A DNA stretch of 64,000 nucleotides from CAMAVH01 sp046297835. Lineage in GTDB: Bacteria > Pseudomonadota > Alphaproteobacteria > SMXQ01. The stretch is from the NCBI GenBank assembly GCA_046297835.1, contig JBKBHI010000002.1, positions 124,001-188,000 of the forward strand, given 5' to 3'. This document shows, one piece after another, positions 23,405 through 33,200 of this stretch (its first letter is position 1; each line of letters opens with the position of its first letter). The notes under the pieces are model-generated. The model worked only from the letters and a program-made list of their open reading frames with translations. It was not told the origin of the DNA and searched no databases. The position numbers and the translations under genes are program-made.

Positions 23405-24304
23405 ATGGATTTACTGAGATCGATGGAAAGCTTCGTCGGCGTGGTGAAAGCCGGCAGCTTCGCCGGGGCCGCCGCGCAGCTTTCCATGTCGCGCGCCATT
23501 ATCAGCAAACATATTAAAGATCTTGAGGATCACCTCGGGGCCCGACTGCTTTACCGCACCACGCGACGGCTCAGCCTGACGGAGATCGGGCTTAGGCACT
23601 ACGCGTTCTCGGTCCGCATCCTCGAGGAATTACAAGCGGAACACGAGCAGGCAGCGCAGTTACAAGGCGAGCCACGCGGGGAGATCAAACTCATGGCGCC
23701 GAAGTCCTTCGGCAACCAGTTCCTAGCGACAATCATCGCCGACTTCATCGCCTGTCATCCACAAATCAGCGTTTCAATGCTGTTAAGCGACGACGCGCCG
23801 AGCGGCCTGAACCTGATCGATAACGGCGTCGACCTCGCTATCCGTCTGACCGAGGCCACCACCTCCAGCATGATCATCCGACGCGTCGGTACGTTGCGCT
23901 GGCTGCTCTGCGCCGCCCCAATCTACTTGTCCAAACAAGGCCGACCACGAAAGCCTGCCGAGCTCGCTCAGCATGACTGTCTGCTGCATCTCAAATATCT
24001 GCCTGAAGGTATCTGGCGCCTGACCAAAGCCGGACGCGAAACGGCCGTACGTGTCATGGGCCGCTTCTCGGCCAACAGCTCGCTCGCAGTGCGGGCAGGT
24101 ACGTTGCGCGGCCTCGGCATCGCCGCTCTACCAGCTTATTGCGTCGGTGAAGACTTGACGGAGGGCCGCCTTGTCGAGGTCCTCTCGGACCATCGCTTAC
24201 CACCTCAACCGGTCTTCGCCATCTACCCGCAACAGCGTCTACTACCGGCAAAAGTACGGCTACTATTAGATTACCTGGCCGACCGTTTCGAATCGTATCG
24301 TTGA
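23405..24304 (+). CDS. LysR-family transcriptional regulator, AaeR/DmlR-like
   Basis: The 299-residue protein starts MDLLRSMESFVGVVKAGSFA, with helix-turn-helix AAAQLSMSRAIISKHIKDLE and the wing RLLYRTTRRLSLTEIG, typical of the DmlR/PecT-like branch. The effector domain includes GRFSANSSLAVRAGTLRGLG. The gene is divergent from the ornithine cyclodeaminase-like gene; the 168-base AT-rich spacer (23237-23404) should hold both promoters. By the usual LysR layout it senses a substrate or intermediate of that gene's pathway. Confidence 0.9.
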   Translation: MDLLRSMESFVGVVKAGSFAGAAAQLSMSRAIISKHIKDLEDHLGARLLYRTTRRLSLTEIGLRHYAFSVRILEELQAEHEQAAQLQGEPRGEIKLMAPKSFGNQFLATIIADFIACHPQISVSMLLSDDAPSGLNLIDNGVDLAIRLTEATTSSMIIRRVGTLRWLLCAAPIYLSKQGRPRKPAELAQHDCLLHLKYLPEGIWRLTKAGRETAVRVMGRFSANSSLAVRAGTLRGLGIAALPAYCVGEDLTEGRLVEVLSDHRLPPQPVFAIYPQQRLLPAKVRLLLDYLADRFESYR

Positions 24305-24344
24305 TAAGAACAATTTGTGTAAGAAAGTGCGATCATTCGCAGTT

Positions 24345-24381
24345 TCTCGCTCGCGAATATAAGGTCATGCAGGCTGCGTGA
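24345..24381 (+). pseudogene. Scrap of the 3' end of a higA-like gene
   Basis: These 37 bases encode LAREYKVMQAA and a stop, matching the last codons of the antitoxins at 5337-5711 and 20278-20652 (GCGAATATAAGGTCATGCAG is shared by all three). Homology stops just upstream, so only the tail remains. It lies between the LysR gene and the flavin monooxygenase gene, at a module seam, and in the same orientation as the other copies. Confidence 0.75.
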
Positions 24382-24416
24382 TTGATTCAGTCGCTACGCG
24401 TCTCCGCGATAGATCT

Positions 24417-25430
24417 CTAAACGGCACCGCCATGCGACGCCGTGGCGCTAAAACCAGCCGCTTCAGCAATGATTTCGAAAGACCGCAGCCGTGCCTTGTG
24501 ATCATAGATGTCGGAGACCACGATGAGCTCATCGGCGGCGGTCTCGGCAATCAGCGCATCGATGCCGGCGCGGACCGTCTCGGACGATCCAATGATGGAG
24601 CGGGCGAGCATGCGCGCCGCCTGCGCCTTTTCCGACGGCGACCAATAGCTGTCGATATCGTTGATCGGCGGCAGGCTCAGCCCGAGATCGCCGCGATGGA
24701 GATTGGTAAAGGACATCTGCTGCGTCGTCGCCAGCCGTCGCGCTTCAGCGTCACTTTCGGCGGCGATGATGTTCACGCCGACCATGGCATAGGGGCGTAC
24801 GAGTTGCTCGGACGGCTTGAAGCGGCGACGATAGATATCGAGCGCCGAAAGCAGCAGCTCGGGCGAGAAATGCGAAGCGAACGCATACGGCAGGCCCAAT
24901 TCGGCCGCAAGCATGGCGCCGAAGTTGCTCGATCCGAGAATCCACAATGGCACCTCCGTCCCCGCCGCCGGCACAGCTTGGATGCGCTGTTCTGGACGCA
25001 GAGGAGCGAGGTACGCCTGCAATTCGAGAACGTCCTGCGGGAAATGTTCCGCGGCTTCATTGGTTCGCCGTAAGGCGCGCAACGTTTGCTGGTCGGTACC
25101 CGGCGCTCTACCGAGACCTAAATCGATGCGCCCCGGAAACAGCCGCGCCAATGTCCCGAACTGCTCGGCGATCACATAGGGCGAATGGTTGGGCAGCATG
25201 ATGCCGCCGGCCCCGACGCGAATGGTCTTCGAGCCCGCGGCGATATGCGTGAGCACGATGGACGTCGCGGCACTGGCGATGCCCGGCATGTTGTGATGTT
25301 CCGCAACCCAAATGCGGCGATAGCCCCATTGCTCGGCGTGCGCCGCGAGGTCGCGAGCATTGTCGAACATTCCTCGCGCATCAGTATTTGTTGTGACGCG
25401 GACAAGCTCGAGAATGGACAGCGGCGTCAT
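24417..25430 (-). CDS. Luciferase-like (LLM class) flavin-dependent oxidoreductase
   Basis: The 337-residue protein is of the bacterial-luciferase-like type: MTPLSILELVRVTTNTDARG, AEQWGYRRIWVAEHHNMPGI, GAGGIMLPNHSPYVIAEQFG, and RIDLGLGRAPGTDQQTLRAL. Members use reduced FMN and oxygen to oxidise small organic molecules in the cytoplasm. ATG 25430 has GGAG upstream. It stands alone on the minus strand, nearest to the tRNA-Ser repeat. It could supply an oxygenation step for the catabolic block, but no operon links it. No substrate can be assigned. Confidence 0.85.
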   Translation of the reverse strand: MTPLSILELVRVTTNTDARGMFDNARDLAAHAEQWGYRRIWVAEHHNMPGIASAATSIVLTHIAAGSKTIRVGAGGIMLPNHSPYVIAEQFGTLARLFPGRIDLGLGRAPGTDQQTLRALRRTNEAAEHFPQDVLELQAYLAPLRPEQRIQAVPAAGTEVPLWILGSSNFGAMLAAELGLPYAFASHFSPELLLSALDIYRRRFKPSEQLVRPYAMVGVNIIAAESDAEARRLATTQQMSFTNLHRGDLGLSLPPINDIDSYWSPSEKAQAARMLARSIIGSSETVRAGIDALIAETAADELIVVSDIYDHKARLRSFEIIAEAAGFSATASHGGAV

Positions 25431-25588
25431 GTCGGGCTCCAGGATGATCGATGGCAGGTGCCGGACAGACCGAGAGATTGGCCGCGTCGAAACCTATTGG
25501 GACGCCCTTCATGTAGGTAGGCCCGCACATCGATGCCATTGAAGAAACTTTAGCGAGCCGACTCACGCACGGTTTTTGCGCGCGTTCG
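25431..25588. other. Gene-free spacer before repeat copy 4
   Basis: This stretch contains the promoter side of the flavin monooxygenase gene and no supported coding frame or repeat. TCTCTGGTCC at about 25591 marks where homology with repeat copy 2 begins. Confidence 0.5.
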
Positions 25589-25847
25589 CGAGTCTCTGGT
25601 CCTTCCTCTCGCACTTCCCCCTAATTTTCTCGATCACCACAGTCTCTGGTCCCTGCTTCTGCATAAGCGGGGGACCGTCACTTTTGTGCAGCAGAGACTA
25701 ACGCCCGACATCTGCGGGAATAGCGCCGCGGAGACGGTCTCCACGTCCGCGAGGTACCGTGAGTTCGAGAAAAGAGTGCGCAATTCCGGGGACTTGGGGC
25801 GCCCCGAAAAACATACCTAAGTTATTGATATTAAAGGGAAAAAGTAG
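25589..25847 (-). repeat. tRNA-Ser-linked repeat, copy 4, next to the intact tRNA
   Basis: This is the copy in native position, directly downstream of tRNA-Ser(GGA). It contains AGTCTCTGGTCC twice (about 25591 and 25639), GCGGGGGACCGTCACTTTTG, CAGCAGAGACTAA, GGAGACGGTCTCCACGTCCG, CGAGGTACCGTGAGTT, a weaker CCGGGG/CCCC hairpin, TAAGTTATTGATAT and AGTAGTGGCGGAG, which runs into the tRNA. It marks the right end of the accessory region. Confidence 0.85.
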
Positions 25848-25937
<90 letters not shown>

Positions 25938-26079
25938 ATCCAGATCGGCGCCGTGAGTGGCCGGCGTCCGAGGTCGCAAGGCGGGCAAAATAGCGGCTCG
26001 CCCTTGGGCTTTCAACCGCCGCGAGACGGCGGCAGCGGCGAAAACGCCAATCTTTTCAACGATTCGGCTTAAAGCGCGG

Positions 26080-27882
26080 TTAATCGCCGTCGATCTTGAG
26101 GGCGGCGATGAAGGCCGCCTGGGGAATCTCGACGTTGCCGACCTGGCGCATGCGCTTCTTGCCGGCCTTCTGCTTCTCCAGGAGCTTGCGCTTGCGCGAG
26201 ATGTCGCCGCCATAGCATTTGGCCAGCACGTCCTTGCGCATCGGGCTGACCGTCTCGCGCGCGACGATGCGCCCGCCGATGGCGGCCTGGATGGCGATCT
26301 TGAACAATTGGCGCGGGATCAGTTCTTTAAGACGCGCGCACAGCGCGCGGCCGCGGGTTTCGGCGGCGCTGCGATGGACGATGATGGAGAGCGCGTCGAC
26401 CGGCTCTTCGTTGACCAGGATGGTGAGCTTGACCAGCTCGCCTTCCTCATAGCCCTCGACGGTGTAATCGAAGCTGGCGTAGCCGCGGCTGATGGATTTC
26501 AGGCGGTCGTAGAAATCGTAGACCACTTCGTTGAGCGGCAGCTTATAGACCACCATGGCGCGGTTGCCGGCGTAGGTCAGGTTCTCCTGCACGCCGCGCC
26601 GCTCCTGGCACAGCGCGAGGATCGAGCCGAGATATTCGTCCGGCACCATGATCGTCGCCTTGATCCACGGCTCCTCGATGAAATCGATCTTCACCGGGTC
26701 CGGCATGTCCGCCGGATTGTGCAGCTCGAGCTGCTTTCCGTCGGTCAGGTTGATCTTGTAGATCACGCTCGGCGCGGTGGTGATGAGATCGAGATTGAAC
26801 TCGCGCTCCAGGCGCTCCTGGATGATCTCCAGGTGCAGCAGCCCGAGAAATCCGCAGCGGAAGCCGAAGCCGAGCGCCGCCGAGGTCTCCGCCTGATATT
26901 GGAAGCTGGCGTCGTTGAGGCGCAATTTTCCGAGGCTTTCGCGCAAGCGCTCGTAATCGGACGCCTCGACCGGGAACAGGCCGCAGAACACCACCGGCAC
27001 GCTCGGCTTGAAGCCGGGCAGCGCCGTCGCCGTCTGGCGCTTCTCTTCGGTCAGCGTGTCGCCGACGCGCGTGTCGGTGATTGTCTTGATCTGCGCCGTG
27101 ACGAAGCCCATCTCGCCCGGCCCGAGGTAATCGGTCGTCACATGCTTAGGGGTAAAATAGCCGACCTGCTCGACCTGATGCACCGTGCCGGTGCTCATCA
27201 TCTGGATCTTCATGCCGCGCGCCAGCTTGCCGTCATAGACGCGCACCAGCACGACGACGCCGAGATAGGTGTCGTACCAGCTATCGACCAGCAGCGCCTT
27301 CAAGGGCGCGGCGGGATCGCCCTTGGGCGCGGGCAGGCGCTGCACCAGGGCTTCGAGCACGTCGGGAATGCCGAGACCCGATTTCGCCGAGGCGAGCACG
27401 GCGTCCGACGCGTCGATGCCGATGACGTCCTCGATCTGCTGCTTGACGCGCTCAGGTTCGGCGGCGGGCAGGTCGATCTTGTTGAGGACGGGGACGATCT
27501 CGTGGTTGTTCTCGATCGCCTGATAGACGTTGGCCAGCGTCTGGGCTTCGACGCCCTGGCTGGCGTCGACCACCAGGATCGAGCCTTCGCAGGCGGCGAG
27601 CGAGCGGCTCACCTCGTAGGCGAAGTCCACATGGCCCGGCGTGTCCATCAGGTTGAGCTGATAGGTCTCGCCGTTCTTGGCCTTGTACATCAGGCGCACG
27701 GTCTGCGCCTTGATGGTGATGCCGCGCTCGCGCTCGATATCCATGGAATCGAGCATTTGCGCCTGCATATCGCGCTCTTCGACCGCGCCGCAGGCCTGAA
27801 TCAGACGGTCGGCGAGCGTGGACTTGCCATGGTCGATATGGGCGATGATGGCGAAGTTGCGGATATGCGAAAGGTCGGTCAT
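26080..27882 (-). CDS. lepA: Elongation factor 4 (LepA), back-translocating GTPase
   Basis: The 600-residue GTPase starts at ATG 27882 (MTDLSHIRNFAIIAHIDHGK), where P-loop G1 is AHIDHGKSTL. G2/G3 are RERGITIKAQTV and DTPGHVDF; G4 is NKIDLP. EF-G-like domains follow, and the LepA-specific C-terminal domain ends GKKRMRQVGNVEIPQAAFIA. The frame is open further upstream, but homology starts at 27882. It acts on ribosomes and affects initiation and elongation under stress. It is the first core gene right of tRNA-Ser, 142 bases away. Confidence 0.97.
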   Translation of the reverse strand: MTDLSHIRNFAIIAHIDHGKSTLADRLIQACGAVEERDMQAQMLDSMDIERERGITIKAQTVRLMYKAKNGETYQLNLMDTPGHVDFAYEVSRSLAACEGSILVVDASQGVEAQTLANVYQAIENNHEIVPVLNKIDLPAAEPERVKQQIEDVIGIDASDAVLASAKSGLGIPDVLEALVQRLPAPKGDPAAPLKALLVDSWYDTYLGVVVLVRVYDGKLARGMKIQMMSTGTVHQVEQVGYFTPKHVTTDYLGPGEMGFVTAQIKTITDTRVGDTLTEEKRQTATALPGFKPSVPVVFCGLFPVEASDYERLRESLGKLRLNDASFQYQAETSAALGFGFRCGFLGLLHLEIIQERLEREFNLDLITTAPSVIYKINLTDGKQLELHNPADMPDPVKIDFIEEPWIKATIMVPDEYLGSILALCQERRGVQENLTYAGNRAMVVYKLPLNEVVYDFYDRLKSISRGYASFDYTVEGYEEGELVKLTILVNEEPVDALSIIVHRSAAETRGRALCARLKELIPRQLFKIAIQAAIGGRIVARETVSPMRKDVLAKCYGGDISRKRKLLEKQKAGKKRMRQVGNVEIPQAAFIAALKIDGD

Positions 27883-27980
27883 CGGCCCAAAATGGCTGAA
27901 CGGGGGGTCTGAAGCAGGCGCGAACATAGGGCCCGCCGGCCGCTGGCGCAATCGCGGAAAAAGAGCGGAATTTCCGGGCC

Positions 27981-28688
27981 TTACGCCCGCTTGCGGGCTT
28001 TCGCCGGCGCGGCCGAAGCCGGCCCGTGCGCCAACAGAAACGCCTCGACCGCGGCGGCGACGCGGGACTTGATCTCGGCCGGGCTGGCCGCCTTGTCGAC
28101 GCCGATCAGGCGGCGGAAATGGATGCCGCCGAGCAGCGCGCCGAAGAACTGGTCGGCGGCGACGTCCGGATCCGGCACGGCCATCGCGCCCTTGGCGGTC
28201 TGGGCGCGGAAATAATCGGCCAGGCCGTTGCAGGAGGGGCCGGGACCGGCGTTCTGCACGGCGCGGCCCAGCGCCGGGAAGCGCGGCGCTTCGGAGACCA
28301 GGATGCGATAGAAGGCCATGGTCTCGTCGGACATCATTTTCTTGAGGAATTTCAGGCCGACGGCGAGCAAAAGCTCGCGCGGCCCGAGCCCGGCAGCGAC
28401 CGAGGATTCGATATCCACCAGCATTTGCCGGCAGTTTACCCGCACGATGGCGCCGAACAGGTCGTCCTTGCCGCGAAAATGGCTGTAGAGCGTGGCTTTG
28501 GAGACTTTCGCCTCGCGGGCGATGGCGTCCATGCTGGCGCCGGCGAACCCGTCGCGCAGGAACACCCGGCCGGCGGCCTGCTCGATGGCGAGGCGCTTGG
28601 GCGAAGGCGCGGCTTCGCACGCCCCGGCCGTGCCCGCCAGGGCCTCGGCAGGCGTCGCATAAGCCGTTTTTGCGCCGTTTATCGCCAT
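27981..28688 (-). CDS. TetR/AcrR-family repressor of the adjacent RND pump
   Basis: The 235-residue protein starts at ATG 28688 (MAINGAKT); an ATG 12 bases earlier is also possible. The TetR helix-turn-helix reads AAGRVFLRDGFAGASMDAIA, then REAKVSKATLYSHFRGKDDL. The C-terminal ligand domain resembles the AefR/AcrR-C-like type. It is divergent from the RND efflux genes, with a 24-base palindrome between them, so it very likely represses both directions until a toxic ligand binds. Confidence 0.9.
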   Translation of the reverse strand: MAINGAKTAYATPAEALAGTAGACEAAPSPKRLAIEQAAGRVFLRDGFAGASMDAIAREAKVSKATLYSHFRGKDDLFGAIVRVNCRQMLVDIESSVAAGLGPRELLLAVGLKFLKKMMSDETMAFYRILVSEAPRFPALGRAVQNAGPGPSCNGLADYFRAQTAKGAMAVPDPDVAADQFFGALLGGIHFRRLIGVDKAASPAEIKSRVAAAVEAFLLAHGPASAAPAKARKRA

Positions 28689-28747
28689 GTTGCTCTGCAA
28701 TAGATTCGCATTGACCGGAACTGTCGGCAGGGATAGGTTTCCGCCGC

Positions 28748-28771
28748 AAACTAAACCGAACGGTTTAGTTT
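28748..28771. promoter_or_regulatory. TetR-family operator palindrome
   Basis: AAACTAAACCG and CGGTTTAGTTT are perfect 11-base arms around a 2-base AA centre. The AAACCG/CGGTTT core and the arm spacing are typical of AcrR/TetR operators. It lies 60 bases from the repressor start and 177 bases from the efflux start, within the divergent promoter region. Confidence 0.8.
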
Positions 28772-28948
28772 TGCAACGCCGGATGGGGGGCCCAGAGGGC
28801 CATGCGCGTCACGCTTCGATCTCCTCGAAGCCCCTGGGACGCGACGCCCATCCAGCCTGACCGCCTTCGCGTAGACTCCTCGGCACGGCCATCCGCGCGC
28901 CGCGCCGCCGATCCCATACACGCCGTCACGAGACACAAGAGCACTCTC

Positions 28949-30148
28949 ATGGATCCGCAGAACACGACCGCGCCGCACGCCGCCCCCCTGTCCTCCTCGC
29001 GCGACGGCCGGCCGAAGCCGAAGCTCGTGCGCTGGCTCGTCATCGTCGGCGTGATCCTCGCCATCGTGCTCGGGGCGTTCTACGGCTTCGAGCAATTCCG
29101 CAAGAACGCCATCGCGTCCTTTTTCGCCGGCAACAAGCCGCCGCCGACCACGATCAACGTCGCCTTGGCGCAGAGCGAGCCGATGTCGCGCTTCTTCGAC
29201 GCCATCGGCACGGTCGCCGCGGTGAACCAGGTGACGATCGCGCCGCAAGTCTCCGGCCGCGTCGTGAAGCTGATGTTCGAATCGGGCGCGAGCGTAAAGA
29301 CCGGCGATCCGCTGGTGCAGCTCGATGACGCGACCGAGCGCGCCGATCTCGCCAATTATCAGGCGCAAGCGAAGCTGGCCCAGGCCAACCTGACGCGCGC
29401 CCGCACCTTGGCGAGCGAGAAATACGCCACGCAGGCAAGCGTCGACCAGCAGCAGAGCCAGCTCGACGTGGCCCGCGCCGGCGTCGCCCGTAGCCAGGCG
29501 CTGATCGACCAGAAGCTGATCAAAGCGCCTTTCCCCGGCGATCTCGGCATCCGTCAGGTCGATCTCGGCCAATATGTCGGCCCCGGCATGGCCATCGTCT
29601 CGCTGACCAACCTCGAAGTGGTCTATGTCGATTTCACCCTGCCCGAGCAGACACGCAGCCAGCTGACCGTGGGCCTCGCCGTCGAAATTTCCGCCGACGC
29701 CTTCCCGGGCAAAAGCTTCGCCGCCAAGATCACCACCATCGAGCCGCAGATCGATCCGACGACGCGCGCCATCCGCGTGCGCGCCAGCATGGACAATCCC
29801 GAGCGGCTGTTGCAGCCCGGCATGTTCGCGCGCGCGCGCGTCGTGCTGCCGCCGCAGCCCGACGTCGTCACCGTGCCGGAAACGGCGATCGATTATACCG
29901 TCTACGGCCAGTCCGTCTTCCTCATCCAGGAAGACGGCAAGACGGCGGACGGCAAGACGGCCTACAAGGCGGTGCAGACCTTCGTGACGGTCGGCACGCG
30001 CCAGAACGGCCGCGTCGCCATCGTCAAGGGCCTGCAGGCGGGCGACATGGTCGCCAACGCCGGCCAGACCCGCATCTTCAACGGCGCCGCCGTGATCCCG
30101 TCCGATCAAGGCGGCCTGACCCCGCCGACCCAGACTCCGTTGCAGTAA
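28949..30148 (+). CDS. RND efflux periplasmic adaptor (membrane fusion protein)
   Basis: The 399-residue protein starts at ATG 28949 (MDPQNTTAPH); an open extension upstream lacks homology. A single membrane anchor lies at residues 27-45 (VRWLVIVGVILAIVLGAF). The barrel-sandwich lipoyl part (GTVAAVNQVTIAPQVSGRVV, then GDLGIRQVDLGQYVGPG) surrounds an alpha hairpin, followed by beta-barrel and membrane-proximal domains. It bridges the RND pump with an outer-membrane channel, which is not encoded nearby. It is the first gene of the efflux operon. Confidence 0.92.
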   Translation: MDPQNTTAPHAAPLSSSRDGRPKPKLVRWLVIVGVILAIVLGAFYGFEQFRKNAIASFFAGNKPPPTTINVALAQSEPMSRFFDAIGTVAAVNQVTIAPQVSGRVVKLMFESGASVKTGDPLVQLDDATERADLANYQAQAKLAQANLTRARTLASEKYATQASVDQQQSQLDVARAGVARSQALIDQKLIKAPFPGDLGIRQVDLGQYVGPGMAIVSLTNLEVVYVDFTLPEQTRSQLTVGLAVEISADAFPGKSFAAKITTIEPQIDPTTRAIRVRASMDNPERLLQPGMFARARVVLPPQPDVVTVPETAIDYTVYGQSVFLIQEDGKTADGKTAYKAVQTFVTVGTRQNGRVAIVKGLQAGDMVANAGQTRIFNGAAVIPSDQGGLTPPTQTPLQ

Positions 30149-30230
30149 GCCGCCGCCCGTAGCCATGCGCGGATCGCCGCTTCGGCGGTCCGCGCCGCAT
30201 CACACATGTAATGCGCCTTAAGGTCTCGTC

Positions 30231-33200
30231 ATGCATTTCACCGACATTTTCATCAAGCGCCCGGTCCTCGCCACGGTGGTGAGCCTGCTGATCCTGCTGA
30301 TCGGCCTGCAATCCTTCCTGACCCTGACGGTGCGCCAGTACCCCGAGATGCAGAACACCGTCATCACGGTGACGACGACCTATCCCGGCGCCACGCCGGA
30401 ACTGATCCAGGGCTTCATCACCCAACCGATCGAACAGGCGGTCGCCTCGGCCGAAGGCATCGACTATCTGACGTCGAGCTCCAAACAAGGCATCAGCACC
30501 GTCTCCGCTTACATTCAGCTGAATCAGGACCCGAACAAAGCCATGACCGATGTCATGGCCAAGGTTCAGCAAGTGAAATACCTGATCCCGGCCGAATCGA
30601 ACGATCCTGTGATTTTGAAGACGACCGGCCAAGCCTTCGCCGTCATGTATCTCGGGTTTTCGTCCGACACGCTGAATTCGGCGGCGATCTACGACCATCT
30701 GAGCCGCGTCGTGCAGCCGCTGCTGACCACGGTCGAAGGCGTCGCCGAAGCGCAGATTTTCGGCGGCCAGCAGTTCGCCATGCGCCTATGGCTCGATCCG
30801 GTGAAAATGGCGGCGTTCGACGTCACCGCCGCCGAGGTGGCCGCCGCGATCCGCGCCAACAACTATCAAGCGGCGCCGGGCCAGGCGAAGGGCCTGTTCA
30901 CCGTCACCAACGTCTCGGCGGATACCGGCCTGACCTCCATCGAAGAATTCCGCCAGATGGTCGTCAAGGCCAAGGACGGCGCGCAGGTGCGCCTGTCCGA
31001 TATCGGCACCGTCGATCTCGACGCGCAGAAGTTCGACCAGTCCGTGATGATGAGCGGCGACAACGCCATTTTCATCGGCATTCAATCGACGCCGCTTGGC
31101 AATCCTCTCAACATCGTCGAGGGCGTGACCAAGCTGCTGCCCGACATCCAGCGCGGCCTGCCGCCGACCGTCAACGTCCGCGTCGCCTACGATTCGTCGA
31201 AGTTCATCTCCTCGTCGATCGACGAGGTGGTCAAGACGCTCGCCGAAGCCGTCGCGATCGTGATCGTCGTCATCTTCCTGTTCCTCGGCACCATCCGCTC
31301 GGTGCTGATCCCGGTGGTGACGATTCCGCTGTCGCTGATCGGCGCGGGCATCATCATGCTGGCGATGGGATTCAGCATCAATCTGCTGACTCTCCTCGCC
31401 ATGGTGCTCGCCATCGGCCTGGTGGTCGACGACGCCATCGTGGTGGTGGAGAACATCTATCGTCATATCGAGGAAGGAAAATCGCCGATCCAGGCGTCGA
31501 TCATCGGCGCGCGCGAGATCGTCGGGCCGATCATCGCCATGACCATCACGCTGGCCGCCGTCTATGCCCCCATCGGCTTCCTTGGCGGCATCACCGGCGT
31601 GCTGTTCCAGGAGTTCGCCTTCACGCTGGCCGGCGCGGTCATCATCTCGGGCATCGTCGCCTTGACCCTGTCGCCGATGATGTGCTCGATGCTGCTCAAC
31701 CACGAGATGTCGCAGGGCTGGTTTCCGCGCAAGGTCGACGCCTTCTTCTCGCGCGTCACCGGTTGGTATGGCCGCAAATTGTCGCGCACGCTCGATTACC
31801 GTCCGGTCGTCGGCCTGTTCGCCGTGGCCATTCTGGCGCTGCTGACGTTCCTCTATACCCACACCCAGGCCGAGCTCGCGCCGCAAGAAGACCAGGGCGC
31901 GTTCTTCGCCCTCGGCAAAGCGCCGCAATACGCCAATCTCGACTACACCGAGACCTTCTCCAAGCAGCTCAATGACGTCTATATGCGGCAGCCGGAGACG
32001 GACCTGACCTTCGTCATCAGCGGGTTCGCATTTAGCGGCCCGGCGCTCAACCAGAACATGTCGGGCATGATCCTGAAGCCCTGGGCGGAGCGCGAAGGCA
32101 CCGTGATGCAGTTGATCCCGCGCGTGCAAGCCGAACTCAGCCAGATCACCGGCATGAACGTCTTCGCCTTCAACCTGCCGGCCCTGCCCGGCTCGTCGGG
32201 CGGCCTGCCGGTGCAGATGGTCATCAGCTCGCCGGGCAAATTCGAAGACATCTACAAATATATGAACGAGATCAAGACTCGGGCCCAGCAGAGCGGCATG
32301 TTCATCGTGACCGACAGCGACCTCGAGTACAACACGCCGGTCGCGCGCATCCGCATCGACCGCCTCAAGGCCAACGATCTCGGCATCACCATGCAGGACA
32401 TCGGCCAGACGCTCGCGCTGATGGTCGGCGGCAACTACGTCAACCGCTTCAACTTCTCGGGCCGCTCCTACGAGGTGATCCCGCAGGTGCCGCGCGACTT
32501 CCGCCTGTCGTCCGACAAGCTGACGCAATATTACGTCCGCACCGGCGGCGGCACCTCCGTGCCGCTCTCCACCATCGCCCATGTCGAGGACGCCATCGAG
32601 CCGAACGCGCTGAACAAATACAACCAGCTCAACGCCGCCACCTTCTTGGCGGTGCCGATGCCCGGCGTCACCATGGGACAGGCCGTCGGCCTGCTGAACC
32701 AGCTCGCCGCCGAGATTCTGCCCAACGACTACCGCCACGATTTCCTGTCGGAATCGCGCCAGTTCGTCACCGAAGGCAACCAGCTCGCGCTGACCTTCGC
32801 CTTCGCGCTGATCGTGATCTATCTGGTGCTCGCGGCGCAGTTCGAATCCTTGCGCGACCCGTTGGTCATCCTGGTCAGCGTGCCGCTGTCGATCTGCGGC
32901 GCAATGATCCCGCTGTTCATGGGCTTGCAGACGTTGAACATCTATACTCAGGTTGGCTTGGTGACGCTGATCGGCCTGATCAGCAAACACGGCATCCTGA
33001 TGGTGGAGTTCGCCAACCAGCTTCAGAACAAGGAAGGGCTGGACCGGCGCGATGCTATCGAGAGAGCCGCCGCCGTGCGCCTGCGCCCCATCCTGATGAC
33101 CACGGCGGCGATGGTGACGGGCCTGATCCCGCTGCTGATCGCCAGCGGCGCGGGCGCGGCCAGCCGCTTCTCGATCGGCATTGTGATCGTCTCCGGCATG

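Noticed and set aside
27883..28749. An N-terminal extension of LepA reaching through the TetR gene
   Set aside because: LepA homology begins exactly at ATG 27882, and the upstream frame overlaps a well-supported tetR in another frame.
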